Source of the DNA: Mytilinidion resinicola
Lineage: Eukaryota > Ascomycota > Dothideomycetes > Mytilinidiales > Mytilinidiaceae
Length of the DNA: 47,511 bases
Direction of reading: 5' to 3'
NCBI RefSeq assembly: GCF_010093595.1
Contig: NW_022985442.1
Location: 2,103,498 to 2,151,008 of the forward strand
Within the stretch, counting starts at the first letter, position 1. The number at the start of each line of letters is the position of its first letter. Made by a program: the position numbers and the translations under genes. Positions 18,410 through 29,358 of this stretch are shown in pieces. The notes under the pieces were generated by a model. That model was not told the origin of the DNA. It searched no databases and saw nothing but the letters and a program-made list of their open reading frames with translations.

Positions 18410-20405
18410 TCATTTCTTTTGTAGCTTAAATTTCTTTAGTTGCATGTGATAGCGTATCTGTACTGCGCCTGGGGTCCGATCTGGGAAGCGTTCAAATATC
18501 TCCTTCCACTCCATGCCCATGTTTCTCCTGTACGCGAGTAACCGCTGGTCGTCCGACTCCAACCACGCTGCTCGCTTTCGTTTGGGGAGACGCATATTGC
18601 CCGGATTAGGGCCCATAGCATGAGGCTTGTATCCCATTGTGTCTTCGTCTGCATCCTCATCCTCGTCCTCATACTCTTCGCCCATGTAGTTGTCTGCATG
18701 GTCAGCGTTATGATTCGCAGCTTCGCTGTAAGAATTGCTCTTCTGGTCTGGACTGAGCACCGTCTAGCTCCGACGAGGAGGTGAGTCTGATGCAGCGTTG
18801 TCATATCGGCATCCCAGTAACAACCATGAATCCTGCGATAGCTGGGCTATCCGGATGACTTGACCTCTCTCTCCAAGAATGCTGGTATCAAGCGCTATCA
18901 TGTCTAGAGGCAATTTCGACTTGTTGCAACGGACAATTGCTGATACAATCGACAAGGCGTTTGGCACAGGGTGAAGAGTAATATCAGCTATCTGGTAGGC
19001 CTGGTTGGCGCTAAGTCCATAATTAATGCTGGGTTCGTTCATAGCTGTCCCTCTTGGAGCGGATATTTGCGGGGATATTTGTGGGGAGCTAGACCGAGTC
19101 ACCCTATCTGTTCCGGGCCTAGACAGGTGTTGAGATTGGCACGGGATCACTTGTCGAGACCTCGTCGTGCGCATCGTGCTACAATCCCGTGGTCTAAGAG
19201 CGGTTTGTGACGTGCCGCGCCCCTTCGTCCGGAAACGGCGATTGCTTGTCACTGACAAGTCATCAGCCTGACTGGGTTCGTCCTCATGGCTCCCCCCAAC
19301 TTCGCCATCGCTGACGTCGCTGTCATCTTCACCCATCTCCAAATACGGACTGAAGTCTTGATCGCCCGGTCTTCGTTCAAACGGAGAGATTGATTGTCTT
19401 GAGGAATGCAGCAGCTCTTTCTCTATCGCGCCCTCGTGTTGTTCGCCATCGCCGCCATTCTGTAAATCAAGGAGGTCGCTTCGAGATAGGTTGGAGGTGT
19501 CGGCGCCATCGTCTTTGCCGCCACCGTCCCCGCCACTAGCATTTGGGTTGCTGACTCTGAGAGGCGAAAAATGGCTGCCGCGGGCCGGCGGCGGCGGCGG
19601 CGTCGTCGTCGACGCTGGTGTGCGCACAGTACTACGTGAAAGGCTCTCTGCCTGTGGCTGGGCTGACCGCCGCTTTGCTGAACGGGAGTCTTCCGAGGCC
19701 AGTTCCGAGGTGTGATCATCGGCGTACTCCCGCTTGCGTGTTGCATATGGCCGGTTTCTCATGGCAACATCATCGTAAGGTGCGTCCTGCTTGGGGAAAC
19801 TGTCTTCAAAGGGCGTTAAAATGGGTTTCTTGAATCTGCAGGAGGATGCTCACCATTACGCATGGCTGCCATGTTCTCCGCAGAAGATGCGCGCATGCTA
19901 GCTGCATCCAGGCCGTTATCCTGATATTCTCGCGATTGGCCACTAGATTGGATGTCGTCCATGCCATGGCTTGCTCCGGCTGCAACATCATCCAAAACGA
20001 AAGCAAATTCTGTCATTAATCAGCAAATCAGTGCTGCAACGCCATCAATACACCTACCTGGACTACTTCCATCGAACAACATAGGTACGGTTAAGTCCAT
20101 CTCATCGTTTGGAGTCGGGCAAGGCCCTTCCTGGCCTGGCTGCTGGCTCTGTGGTAGGTCATCTCCGCCATCTGCACACATGTTAGCCAGGAACTCTTAG
20201 CCTGTACAGTTGAAGAGCTGGAAATACCTGGATGTAGCGAGTCTGAAGGGCCAGTAGTTTCTACTGCAGCTAGTCCCGGATTGAAGTCTGACAGATCGGC
20301 TGAGAAGTCATCAATATTAGCCAGAAGTACTCTTTAGTATAGTAGCAACTCACGTGCCTTAGTCTATGGCGTAATTGTGGCTGGAATAACTACCAAGACT
20401 CGCAT
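18410..20405 (-). pseudogene. Myb/SANT-like regulator with in-frame stops and a frameshift
   Basis: Exons at about 20354-20405, 20228-20299, 20058-20171 and 18410-20009 are separated by introns of 54, 56 and 48 nt with clear signals, and the phases agree. The N-terminal part is acidic and Gln/Pro-rich. A long central part (MRNRPYATRKREYADDHTSE onward) has Pro, Asp/Glu and Ser runs. A folded stretch follows (NYGLSANQAYQIADITLHPV, CNKSKLPLDMIALDTSILGE). The C-terminus is an acidic run then a Myb/SANT-like domain (KRKRAAWLESDDQRLLAYRR, EIFERFPDRTPGAVQIRYHM). A TAG at 18764-18766 lies between two stretches in the same frame. Near 19830-19850 the frame shifts by one nucleotide, or an undetected intron lies there. 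The tentative first exon also has TAG at 20364-20366. The 5' end meets the pogo transposon. Such proteins usually bind DNA; this copy looks inactive. Confidence 0.7.
18764..18766 (-). other. nonsense codon in the Myb/SANT gene
   Basis: TAG between PPRRS and TVLSPDQ, same frame on both sides. It separates the Myb/SANT-like domain from the rest. Either CAG or TGG as ancestor would need one CpA-to-TpA change. Confidence 0.75.
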
Positions 20406-21819
20406 TCATACCCTTGCTTGCCCGCCGAAGCAAAATGGTAGTGTTTGGAGTGTGAGGGGCGTAAGATGTATCGGTGGTCAGGAGGTCGGATTTGAGATCA
20501 GACATGGACAATCGTCTTCATGTTGTAACTACGTCAAACGCCACGACGACCTGCAGGCCAAATTCAATCGAAAATACGACTATCAGCGTTCTAAATGCGA
20601 AGGTCCTGTGCTGATACGGGCCTGGTTCAAGCTTATACAAGGCATTAAGATACAATATGGGATTCTAGATGAGGATACCTGGAATTTTGATGAGACTGGC
20701 TTCCAGATGGGTGTGATTGCGACTGCACGAGTTGTTACAGGAACCGACCGCGCTGGTCGGCCTAGAACTGTACAGCCAGGCAATCGCGAGTGGGTTACAA
20801 TTATCGAGTGTATTAATGCGATGGGGGCAGCAATTCCACCGCTGGTTATCTTCGAAGCTGTGATGCACCAGGCTGCTTGGTATCAAGCTATTCCACCAGA
20901 TTGGTCAATTGGGGTCAGTGAGAACGGCTGGACGACGAATGAGATTGGCCTAACCTGGCTACATCTATTCCATGAGCATACAAAGGATCGCACTGTTGGC
21001 ACGCATCGGCTGCTTGTATTGGACGGCCATGGTAGCCATATCAACCCCGAATTCGATCAATTTTGCCTGGATCACAAGATTGTGATTGTCTGCATGCCGG
21101 CGCACTCATCACATCTACTACAGCCGCTAGATGTAGGCTGTTTCTCGGCGCTTAAGCGGGCATATGGGCGCAGCGTCGAACAGATGATGGCCAGCGGCGT
21201 CAATCATATTGACAAGCTCGAATTCCTGCCGATATATCAGCACGCTAGAAAGGAAGCACTACATCAGAACAATATACAAGCAGGATTCTCAGCTACTGGC
21301 CTTGTGCCATATAGCCCTGAGCGCGTGCTAGCACAGCTACACGCTGAATATCAGACGCCATCGCCACCACGCCGGCCAGGCTCAAGATCCTCCTGGGCAG
21401 CCGAAACACCACACAATATTGCTCAATTAGAGCAGCAAACAGCCTTGCTAAAGCGCTATCTTAAGCGCCGTACGCAGAGCCCACCGAGCCCCACGGAGCA
21501 AGCCCTCACGCAGCTTGTTAAGGGGTGTGAGATGGCGATGTCAAGCGCTGTGCTGCTTGCAAGCGAAAATGAGAGGCTACGCGCAGAAAATCAACGCCAA
21601 AAAAGGAAGAGGAAACAGAAGCGTACATATATAGCTAGAGGAGGGGTTCTATCAGGCGCAGAGGGGGCCTCTCGTGCACAAGCTGCCCAGGAGGGGGCGG
21701 CAGAGGGGCCAGTAGAGGGGCCAGCAGAGCGACGGCAGCGTGCACCACCTAAGTGTAGCTTGTGCGAATCACTGGAACACAACGCTCGTACGTGCCCTAG
21801 ACGGCAGGCAACTAGCTAG
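20377..21819 (+). mobile_element. pogo/Fot1-type DDE transposase, N-terminus missing
   Basis: An open frame of 480 residues. From about residue 52 it matches fungal pogo-type transposases: KRHDDLQAKFNRKYDYQR, then the catalytic triad D105 (NFDETGFQMG), D216 (LLVLDGHGSH) and D252 (LLQPLDVGCF), with exactly 35 residues between the last two (D35D, as in the Fot1/pogo group). Family role: cut-and-paste transposition at TA sites. The C-terminus carries a Glu/Arg-rich coiled coil and a CCHC knuckle (C-x2-C-x4-H-x4-C in KCSLCESLEHNARTC). The N-terminal CENP-B/HTH region that should recognise the ends is absent; the first 50 residues have no family match and the frame opens at GTG. The catalytic part has no stops, so the copy is young compared with the retroelements to the right. 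Confidence 0.85.
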
Positions 21820-22263
21820 TAGATAGAAACACCAAAGATAATTGTTCGTGGTTGTGTAATTCGTGTTTCTATAGCCTCATTGTGGGGTAGGTGGGCCACA
21901 TGCTTGCGTGGGCCACATGCTTACCGACTAACTTACGTTATGTTTTGAGAGTAACTTACTTAAAACAGCCAGGTAGCGCGGTCGATCCATCGCTTCACGC
22001 GTGAGAAATTAGTCGAAGAATAATTTCACAACTTCCGTGCCTCATTCGTACGTCAAAAGGAGCCCTCGCGCCGCTGTTTGTGATGATGATGTGGTCAATG
22101 TGCCTTTCTTCTCTTCAAGATGGCTTCACTTCCTGGCAGCCAGTTGGAATGCTCCTACGCACGTCTGTCTACGCGTCTCAGCTGTACAGGGTTCACTTCT
22201 CAGCTGGACAAGGTTCACCTGTTGTTTTGTCACCGTTGCTGCCTGCAACCCCTGGTCTCTCTT
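21820..22263. other. 3' end of the pogo element and intergenic DNA
   Basis: Just after the transposase, gtgggccacatgctt occurs twice in tandem (about 21891-21905 and 21909-21923), resembling the terminal hairpin at 7.1 kb, so the element's 3' end is near 21.93 kb. No gene is seen from there to 22263. Confidence 0.5.
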
Positions 22264-22552
22264 CACTAACGTCCATCACTGCAGGTCGAGAAACACTCCG
22301 CTCCGAGAAATATGAGGGGTACTTGAACTTCAAACAAATTAAGTTTTGTGCACACGTTGATCTCTGTCCTAATCCTATACACGTTACATGCTGTAGCCAT
22401 TTCTAAACATCTAGGACTCCTTGCATCTAAAATTTACAGTTGCGTTGTCGCCTTCGCGCCTGATTTGCGGAGAGCCTCCTTTCATGGTTGTAACCGATTC
22501 CATCGCCACAGCACCACTATTAAGCTCCCATCACTTCTGCTACTCATATAAG
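22264..22552 (+). repeat. 289-bp repeat, unmutated copy
   Basis: Matches 24644-24933 end to end in the same orientation. Shared blocks include ggtcgagaaacactccgctc and ccgagaaatat. This copy keeps C and G at almost every site that differs. It ends exactly at an ataag sequence that can act as the splice acceptor of the following exon. Confidence 0.85.
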
Positions 22553-22732
22553 TTACCGGACCAAATAGTCGAGCTCCAAAAGGAAAACAAGAAACTCAAG
22601 CATGACCTCGAGGAATCTCGGCAGAAGATTACTGGTCTATTGGAAAACGGAATGAAGCTAAAGAGAGGAAGTCGACGGAGGGGAAGGAAGCCAACAATTG
22701 TCTATACTCCTGGGAGCTCTCATGTTGAGTAA
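22553..22732 (+). CDS. terminal exon of a small coiled-coil protein
   Basis: After the probable acceptor at 22552, an open frame reads LPDQIVELQKENKKLKHDLE, continues as a polar coiled coil and ends in a basic patch (KLKRGSRRRGRKPTI) with a stop at 22730-22732. Without splicing the frame extends to 22421, but that part lies in the repeat and is not gene-like. Upstream exons are not identified. It overlaps by a few bases, tail to tail, the end of the minus-strand pseudogene. Family unknown. Confidence 0.4.
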   Translation, partial: LPDQIVELQKENKKLKHDLEESRQKITGLLENGMKLKRGSRRRGRKPTIVYTPGSSHVE

Positions 22733-23806
22733 TCCTCTATCCACTCTTCATCTTCATCTCCCACCATTCCACTCTTTGTCAGCTCTTCGTCAAGGTCATC
22801 GGCTAGCATCCACTTTGGCTCAATGGATCTTCGCGCAATTTCGATGAACGGAAGTAGTATCCTTGGATTTTGGGAATTTTTTACGAACGGTGCCTTTGCT
22901 TTGTTAGTGTAGCAATCTTTGTCGAAATAAGGATGTTTTACTTCTTGTAGATGATTCTAAGTAGTGTGTGGTAAGGATGTAATATCGAAAAATGTTTTCG
23001 CCTCCTCTAACCACTTAATAGAAAAGAGATCCCTCTGGATGGACTCTACTATACATATAATTGGTCTTACATTTATTTCGTCCCGCTTACTATTCACACT
23101 GCTTCTTAGAATCTCCTCTACAGCGTCTAACTAATTAGCTATATTTACTTCCAAAACGATACGCTACGTACCGATTTTAATAATTACATTATTTCTATTA
23201 TTACAGAGGCATATCAGTCTTATATCGATTTAATAGTTGGTGATTTAAAACTCGTTCTTTAGAAACATAATACTATTTAGAACCTTTAAACAAATCAGCC
23301 CCTCGTTTCCTATAAATACAGCTTAGAATTGTTACCTCCTTGCAAATAGAGGTAATGCCTTGCTCTTAAGGCTTCCTTAGGGATGCGAGAACTTTGTCTA
23401 ATAAAATACCTGGCCGTTCTATAATAATATAAACTATTAAAGCGTTAAGTAGATAGGTATTATAGATGTTTATAATATTATCGAAGGATGTTTTAAAAAG
23501 ACGGAGGTTCTTAGGTGTTGCGTTAATAATGCGTTTTATAGCGAGAATCTAGAACGGTTCTCTTTTTTCTTGCATAATTAACAGCTTATTCTCCTTAATA
23601 TATACCCTAAAGTCTTTACTAGGTGCTGTTCGCACTAATTTAAGAGGACGAGATGTTATATATTGTTTTTTTGCGGTGATTAATAGCTGTAGAGGGCTGT
23701 GGTAATCGAATTTTCTCTTTATTCGAGGCTGTTGCGAGGATATACGTGTTGCGACTAGAACGCTATCGTTAGCATATTTCGGAAATTCGACTGTATTTTT
23801 ATCCAT
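22720..23806 (-). pseudogene. RIP-degraded gene of unknown family
   Basis: A true ATG at 23804-23806 starts an 85-residue open stretch (MDKNTVEFPKYANDSVLVAT and on), followed by the same frame with stops at Gln/Trp-type positions (for example after REPF and after SLRKP). From about 23260 another frame carries the signal: IVLEVN, LDAVEEILRSS, INVRPIICIVESIQRDLFSI, KWLEEAKTFF, HPYFDKDCYTNKAKAPFV, IEPKWMLADDLDEEL, GDEDEEWIEDYST, stop at 22720. Stops become rarer towards 22.7 kb: none in the last 85 or so codons, several beyond 23.1 kb. So it spans the boundary of the RIP block. The acidic C-terminus and mixed core give no family match. Confidence 0.55.
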
Positions 23807-23979
23807 CTTAAGTAAGGGCTAAGAAGGAATGTCGATTTCTTTTAGTGTCGAGTAATCAGCCCCCTAGATTGCACTAAGTGCTCCTTTCTACTTACCCTGT
23901 TAAACTTACCCCTTTACCAACCTGCACCGTCTCTATATATATTAATAACAGCCTCTAGATATTAAATATAGAGCCAGCA

Positions 23980-24480
23980 ATTATGCTAAAGAAAGCCCTA
24001 TATTCGGTTCGAAATACTCTTAAGGTAATGCCTATAGATTATAAGGTAAGACGATATAGGGGTAGCACGATTGCTCTCGAGGCGGAGTCTTACCGAATAC
24101 AAGCAAAAAAATATCCCCTAAGGCGGACTTAAAAACCCGCTTCTAAGAGCTTGTAAAAGACAATAGTTATCTTCGACTAGAGGTTTAGTTTTACAGAGAA
24201 TGCTTTAAATCTGCTTAACGTTTTCGAGATACTGTCTAAAACACGGCCGCCGAGTTAGAAGTAAGATATCTTCTAAGCGAGGTAAACGGTGGGAAAAGAA
24301 AACATTACGCTGTTGCCTTACACGATTCTTTGGAAGTCTTACTCGAGCTTGTTAAAAGCCTTCGGACGGACGCAGCTCGGACTACTAAAGACGAGCGGCA
24401 GGCAATAGTAGATTGGCTAGCCTGTTTTAAAGATTCTCCTGCAAAAAAAGAGCCTTTTATAGAACTAGGTTAGGTAATTT
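23980..24480 (+). pseudogene. RIP-degraded ORF with coiled-coil character
   Basis: Plus-strand reading from ATG near 23981 gives LYSVRNTLKVMPIDYKVRRY and on to a TAA. A second frame then carries ELVKDNSYLRLEV, stop, FYRECFKSA, stop, and later AELEVRYLLSEVNGGKRKHY and DERQAIVDWLACFKDSPAKK before the final TAG near 24470. Stops fall at Gln-type positions. It looks like a fungal protein with an N-terminal helical region; family not recognised. Confidence 0.45.
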
Positions 24481-24643
24481 AGGGTTTTTACTAGCTGGAT
24501 TTATTATATAATCTTTTTCTAAATAAGTACTTAGAGTATAAAAGATATATAACGTCCCCCCTAGGTGGCGCAGCACCCTCTGTGCCGCAAGAAATATATT
24601 ATTTAGGTAACTAACTATAATAAATTAATTTTACAGATAGCAG

Positions 24644-24933
24644 CACTAAAGTCTATTACTACAGGTCGAGAAACACTCCGCTCCGAGAAATATAAGGGGT
24701 ACTTAAACTTTAAACAAATTAAATTTTATATATATATTAATCTCTATTCTAATCCTATACACGTTATATACTATAGCTATTTCTAAACATTTAAAACCCC
24801 TTATATCTAAAATTTACGGTTATATTATCTTCTTTACGCCTAATTTACGGAAAAACTCCTTTTATAGTTATAACCGGATTCTATTACTATAGTACTACTA
24901 TTAAGCTTCTATTACTTCTGCTACTTATATAAG
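24644..24933 (+). repeat. 290-bp repeat, RIP-mutated copy
   Basis: Copy of 22264-22552. Almost all differences read as C-to-T or G-to-A in this copy, mainly CpA to TpA and TpG to TpA, plus a few at CpG and CpC. At least one site goes the other way and there is a 1-nt indel. No coding role. Confidence 0.85.
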
Positions 24934-25203
24934 GGTTTTCTAAGCCTAAAAGCCTTACTACTATACTAGGAAGTTGTTATTAGCCTTATAGCGGCTATTG
25001 CACGCAAATTTATATAAAGTTGCTACTTTAGTTAGTACTTCTAATTAAAATATATTGTATTTAGGTGTATATAGGATAAAGTAGGATTAGAAATAATATT
25101 AAGTAGCAGAGTATAATTAATTGTATATATATAGTATTTCTTATTAGTTAGGTTACCCTGCCCGACGTTCTATATAGCTTTAATAGTAAGCTTATTAATA
25201 TAG

Positions 25204-25742
25204 TATAATAGGTTGTCTTTTCTATACCTTCTAAGTATTATATACTAGAACAGGGTATAGGTTAAGTTATTATTAGGGTGCAATAGTTTTTAAAAGGTAA
25301 GGCAATAATTAATCGGGATATAAAACGGGTTTATTACTTCTAATAGGTAGTATTAAAGTTTTAAGTTAAATATAAGGTTCCTATCTATATAAAAGAGTGT
25401 CCTTATATATAAAAAGTCCGTCCTAAGAAACCTATATACTTATTATACTTGTTTATAAGCCGGGCGAGTCCGTTTTTTACCTACTTTTCCACGAGTTTAT
25501 TAAGCCAGCTTATTCCTGCTCGCTATAAGCCTAATAAGCTATTACGTAACCCTGTCTCTATAATACCCTATTTTTAGATTATTTCTATCTACTAGCAATT
25601 TATAGGGGAATCTAGGATTTCTATACGTTCTATATATAACTTTTTTAGTTCTATAACTTAGTTCTATATAATTAGTTTTATCTACTTACTTATTTCTATA
25701 AGTGCCTTTATGCTCGGGTGGTTTATATTATAGGTTATAATA
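25204..25742 (-). repeat. 3' LTR of the outer Gypsy element
   Basis: 539 bp. The ends match the inner element's LTRs (TATTATAACC at one end, attata at the other; ancestral TG...CA lost by transitions). The central part differs from the inner LTRs. Confidence 0.8.
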
Positions 25743-25869
25743 TTTACTCCCCTTTTTAAGGCTTTCGGCCTAAAAGTACTTCTATAGTAAGGTTTTAGAT
25801 AAGTAGCTAGTAATACCCTATTTACTAGGCTGTTATTATACTACTCTATTTCTTTTTTTATAATATCCA

Positions 25870-26420
25870 ACGCCTTAAAAGCTAAAAAGTGCAAAAACTG
25901 CCTTATTTTTGCTTTTTATATTAATAATATTAGTGTTAAAATGGTTTCTTATTTTTATTACCTATTCTGCAACCTTTTTTATATTATTTTATAAGCTAAC
26001 TTAAACTGCTATTCGGAGTACGTGCGCGTATAGTAAGCGCGTTGCGACGTAAATAGTACCTCGGCCGCGGATTATAAGTTAGTGTAGTTCCTTACTATTT
26101 CTATTATTACTAAGTTTTCCAGGGCGAAAACTATTTTATAAGAAAGAGCGGTTACGCGCGGAGAAATCCGCTACTTATACTGCTCTTTATACTGCTATAG
26201 TAAAGATTAAACGTCTAGAGTTTTAAAAGGAGTTACTCTATTATTATAGCAATAAAATACTTCGGCGTGGTCTAGAATCCCTTAAAAAACTTAAGAAAGT
26301 AGATTAGAAAAAGGCTAAGTAAAAAAAATAAGAGTATGCCGAGCAGGAAGGCTTACCTTCTACCTTAGAAACTATTAGGTATTCTTCTTTCTCTCTAGGT
26401 GTGCTGGGCACTGCCAGCCG
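25870..26420 (+). pseudogene. antisense Cys-rich/coiled-coil ORF, outer copy
   Basis: Read opposite to the retroelement, between its chromodomain and 3' LTR. Cys pairs (KCKNC, NLNCYSEYVRV) are followed, after a frame change near 26160, by a helical region (YTAIVKIKRLEF, NKILRRGLESLKKLKKVD, EYAEQEGLP). Stops fall at Gln-type codons. The inner element has the matching ORF at about 35890-36430, so it predates both insertions. Confidence 0.5.
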
Positions 26421-29353
26421 TCTATTCTATTGCCATGCATCCTAATTATATAGTAGTAGTATTTCCTCTCTAGATTTCTTTAATCCTTTCTAGTTAAACA
26501 GTATATTATTACTGTTTTTCTAGGCTATTCCGGATTCTAGCAGTAAAACTGCTGCAGGAGTTTCTAATAGTTTGCTAAACTTTTAACCGGTTCCTATATA
26601 TTTTTAAAGGTGCTGTATCCTTTCTACTTAATTAGGTACTTCTTTTACTAACTATATTATTAGGAATCTAGGATTTATTCGACCTTATATTTATTATTAT
26701 TATTAACCTTAATATTATTTTCTAGCTTAGCGTTAGGTAGTACAGGTTCTAGTAGCAATATATAAAAGACCGGGTGTATTTTTATCCTATTAAGTAGCCT
26801 AAGCTTATAGTTTACTAGGCTAATAATATCCTATATTTTAAATAGTTTAATTTTAATATTTTTGCAGAGTAGGTAGACTTTATCCCCCCTCTTAAAGGTT
26901 AGTATAATACTCCGGTGTTAGTTATAATATCTTGCTAACCTTAGTATTAGGAATTAGATATCTATTAAAAGCTGTCTCTATAGCTCTTTAATATTTTTAA
27001 CTAATAGCAGTGCCCTTTAGGCTTTTATACTATTAAGTTAAGGTTTTTAATACGCCTCTAGATTAAAACTATAGTTTATAAAAAAGGGTAATACCTTTAT
27101 TATTTCTATAGATGCACTATTATAGGTAAACTAGGCTATTAGTAGTAGTAATACCTAATTATCCTGCCTATAATTAATATAGCATTATAGGTACTATTCT
27201 AAAGTCTAATTAAGCCTTTCTATTTACCCGTCCGTTTAAGGGTGAAATACTATAGAAAGCTTATACTTTATCCCTAGTTATACGGTAAGGGTCTGCTAGA
27301 ATTTTAATATAAAAAGCTTATTTTAGTCTGAAATTATCTCCTAGGGTAGCCTATAGTTGCTAATAATATATTTTAAAAAAGCGTAGGCTAGATCTTCTAC
27401 CGTTAATACTTTTTAGTAAGGGATAAAGTATATATATTTAGTTAGTTAGTCCGTAACTACTAATATTATATTATATTTTATACCTGTTATAGGTTTAATA
27501 GACTATAATAGCTTAACTATAAAGTTTTATATAATAGATTCCTATACTTTTTCCGGTATAGAGGGACTCTTTATTAGTCCGTATAGTGCGTGTTATGCCG
27601 ACTTATTCTTTATATATTCGCATTTGTGTATAATTTTCTCTATTAGTTTCCGGAGTCCGGGGAAATAGAATGTTCTTATAATTCTTTCCTATGTTTTTTC
27701 TACTTCCTAGTGCCTGTGCACCGGTGTACTATAGAATTCCTTAATAAGCTCTTTTTATAAGGTTTTAGGCATAAATATCTTATCCTGTAGGGTAATAATA
27801 CTGTTCTAGATTTCTCTGTATTTTTAGTTTATAGGTTCTAGGCGCAAACTTTACTAGTTATAACCTGCTAAATCCTGGCTTTCTTAGTCTTACTTTTAAG
27901 CTGCCTTAATTTATCTATACTACTTATTATTCTTAAACTTATAAGCAGCTGCTGCTTATACGTAGTTAAATTTAAGGGTTCCTAGACTTCTCTTCCTAAG
28001 TATAGATTACCTGTTTTTTTCGGCTCCTTCTATATAGTCCGGCCTTTGGCTAAGTATATCTATATAAGCGTTTTTAGATCCCTTTTAGTACGTAATCCTA
28101 AAATTAAAGGTTTCTAGTTTTTCTAACTATTTTACTTATCTTCTATTTAACTCCTTAGTTATAGTAAAGTATATTAGATTTTTATAGTCTATATACACCT
28201 ATATTATATATACTACTTTTTTAAGGTAAACTTTCTACTAACTAAATACTTCTACTATAGCTAGCAGTTTCTTATTATAAATATTATAGTTTAGCTTAGC
28301 TAGGCTTAGCTTCCGTAAGTAGAACGCTATAGAGTATAACTTCCCTTATTTATCTAGTTAGTTAAGTATTACTTCTAATACTTTATCTAATATATTACTT
28401 TTAATAGTAACTGGTTTCTATAGATTAAAAATTGCTAACACTAGTTTTAAAGCAAACCGTGCTTTTAGTTTATTAAATACGCTCTGCGCTTCTAAAGTCT
28501 ATCTATACTTAATATCCTTTCTAGTAAATCCTATAAAAGGCTTTGCAATTTTTAAGTAGCCCTTAATAAACTGCCTATAGTAATTAGCTAACCCTAGGAA
28601 TAACTATAGTTCCTTTAAATTCGCGGGCTCTGGCTATTTTTAGATAGAGGACACCTTGCCTTCTTCTATCTCGATCTGTCCTGGACTAATAACGTATTCT
28701 AGAAATCCGACTTTCTATTTATAGAACTTGTACTTATCCGGGTTTACTATAAAGTCGTATTTTTTAAGTTTTTTAAGTACCTTTTATATATATATCCTAT
28801 ATTCGCTTAGTATTTCTAAGTATATAAGGATATTATTAAGGTATACTACTATAAACCGGTTTAAGTAGCCCCTTAGCACTAAGTTAACTACTACTTAAAA
28901 TATTGCTAGCGCGTTAGTAAGCCTAAATAGTATTACTATATACTTAAAGTGTCTATATTAAGTTCTAAAAGCCGTTTTCTACTTTTCTCCTTTTCTTATC
29001 CTAATTAAATAGTACCCTTTGCGTAGGTCTATTTTTATAAAGTACTTAGCCTTATATAGTTAGTTTTTAAGTTCGGAGATTAAAGGTAATAAATAGCAGT
29101 TTTTAATTATAATCTTATTTAACTGTCTATAGTCTATATAAAGGCGTAGCTTACTATTTAGTTTTAGAACGAATATTATAGGGTAACCTGCGGGCAATTC
29201 TAATAGTCTAATAAATCCTTACTTTAGGTTTTTTTCTAGGTATTTTTCTAGTACTTCTAGTTCGCTTTAGGCTAGTAAATAAATTGGTCTAAACTGCGGT
29301 TATTCGCCTAGTACTAGGGGAATATAGTAATCCTAAGGTTAGTACTTTAGTAG

Positions 29354-29358
29354 TATAT
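29354..29358. repeat. target-site duplication, left (TATAT)
   Basis: TATAT before the inner element equals TATAT at 37061-37065 after it. Removing the element and one copy restores the outer element's pol sequence. Five bp is normal for Gypsy elements. Confidence 0.85.

Larger units (their letters stand above)
25204..29358 (-). mobile_element. outer Ty3/Gypsy chromovirus, 3' half (disrupted)
   Basis: Minus-strand element read from high to low coordinates: RT (about 29.2-28.7 kb), RNase H, integrase (about 27.7-27.0 kb), chromodomain (about 26.7-26.5 kb), an antisense ORF, polypurine tract near 25743-25757 and 3' LTR (25204-25742). Every domain is degraded by transitions. It stops at 29358, where the inner element begins, and resumes at 37061, so both parts are halves of one copy. 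Confidence 0.85.

Noticed and set aside
22037..22406. Plus-strand ORFs of 92 and 108 residues
   Set aside because: Their 3' parts lie in the 289-bp repeat and the 5' parts have no gene-like composition or motif.
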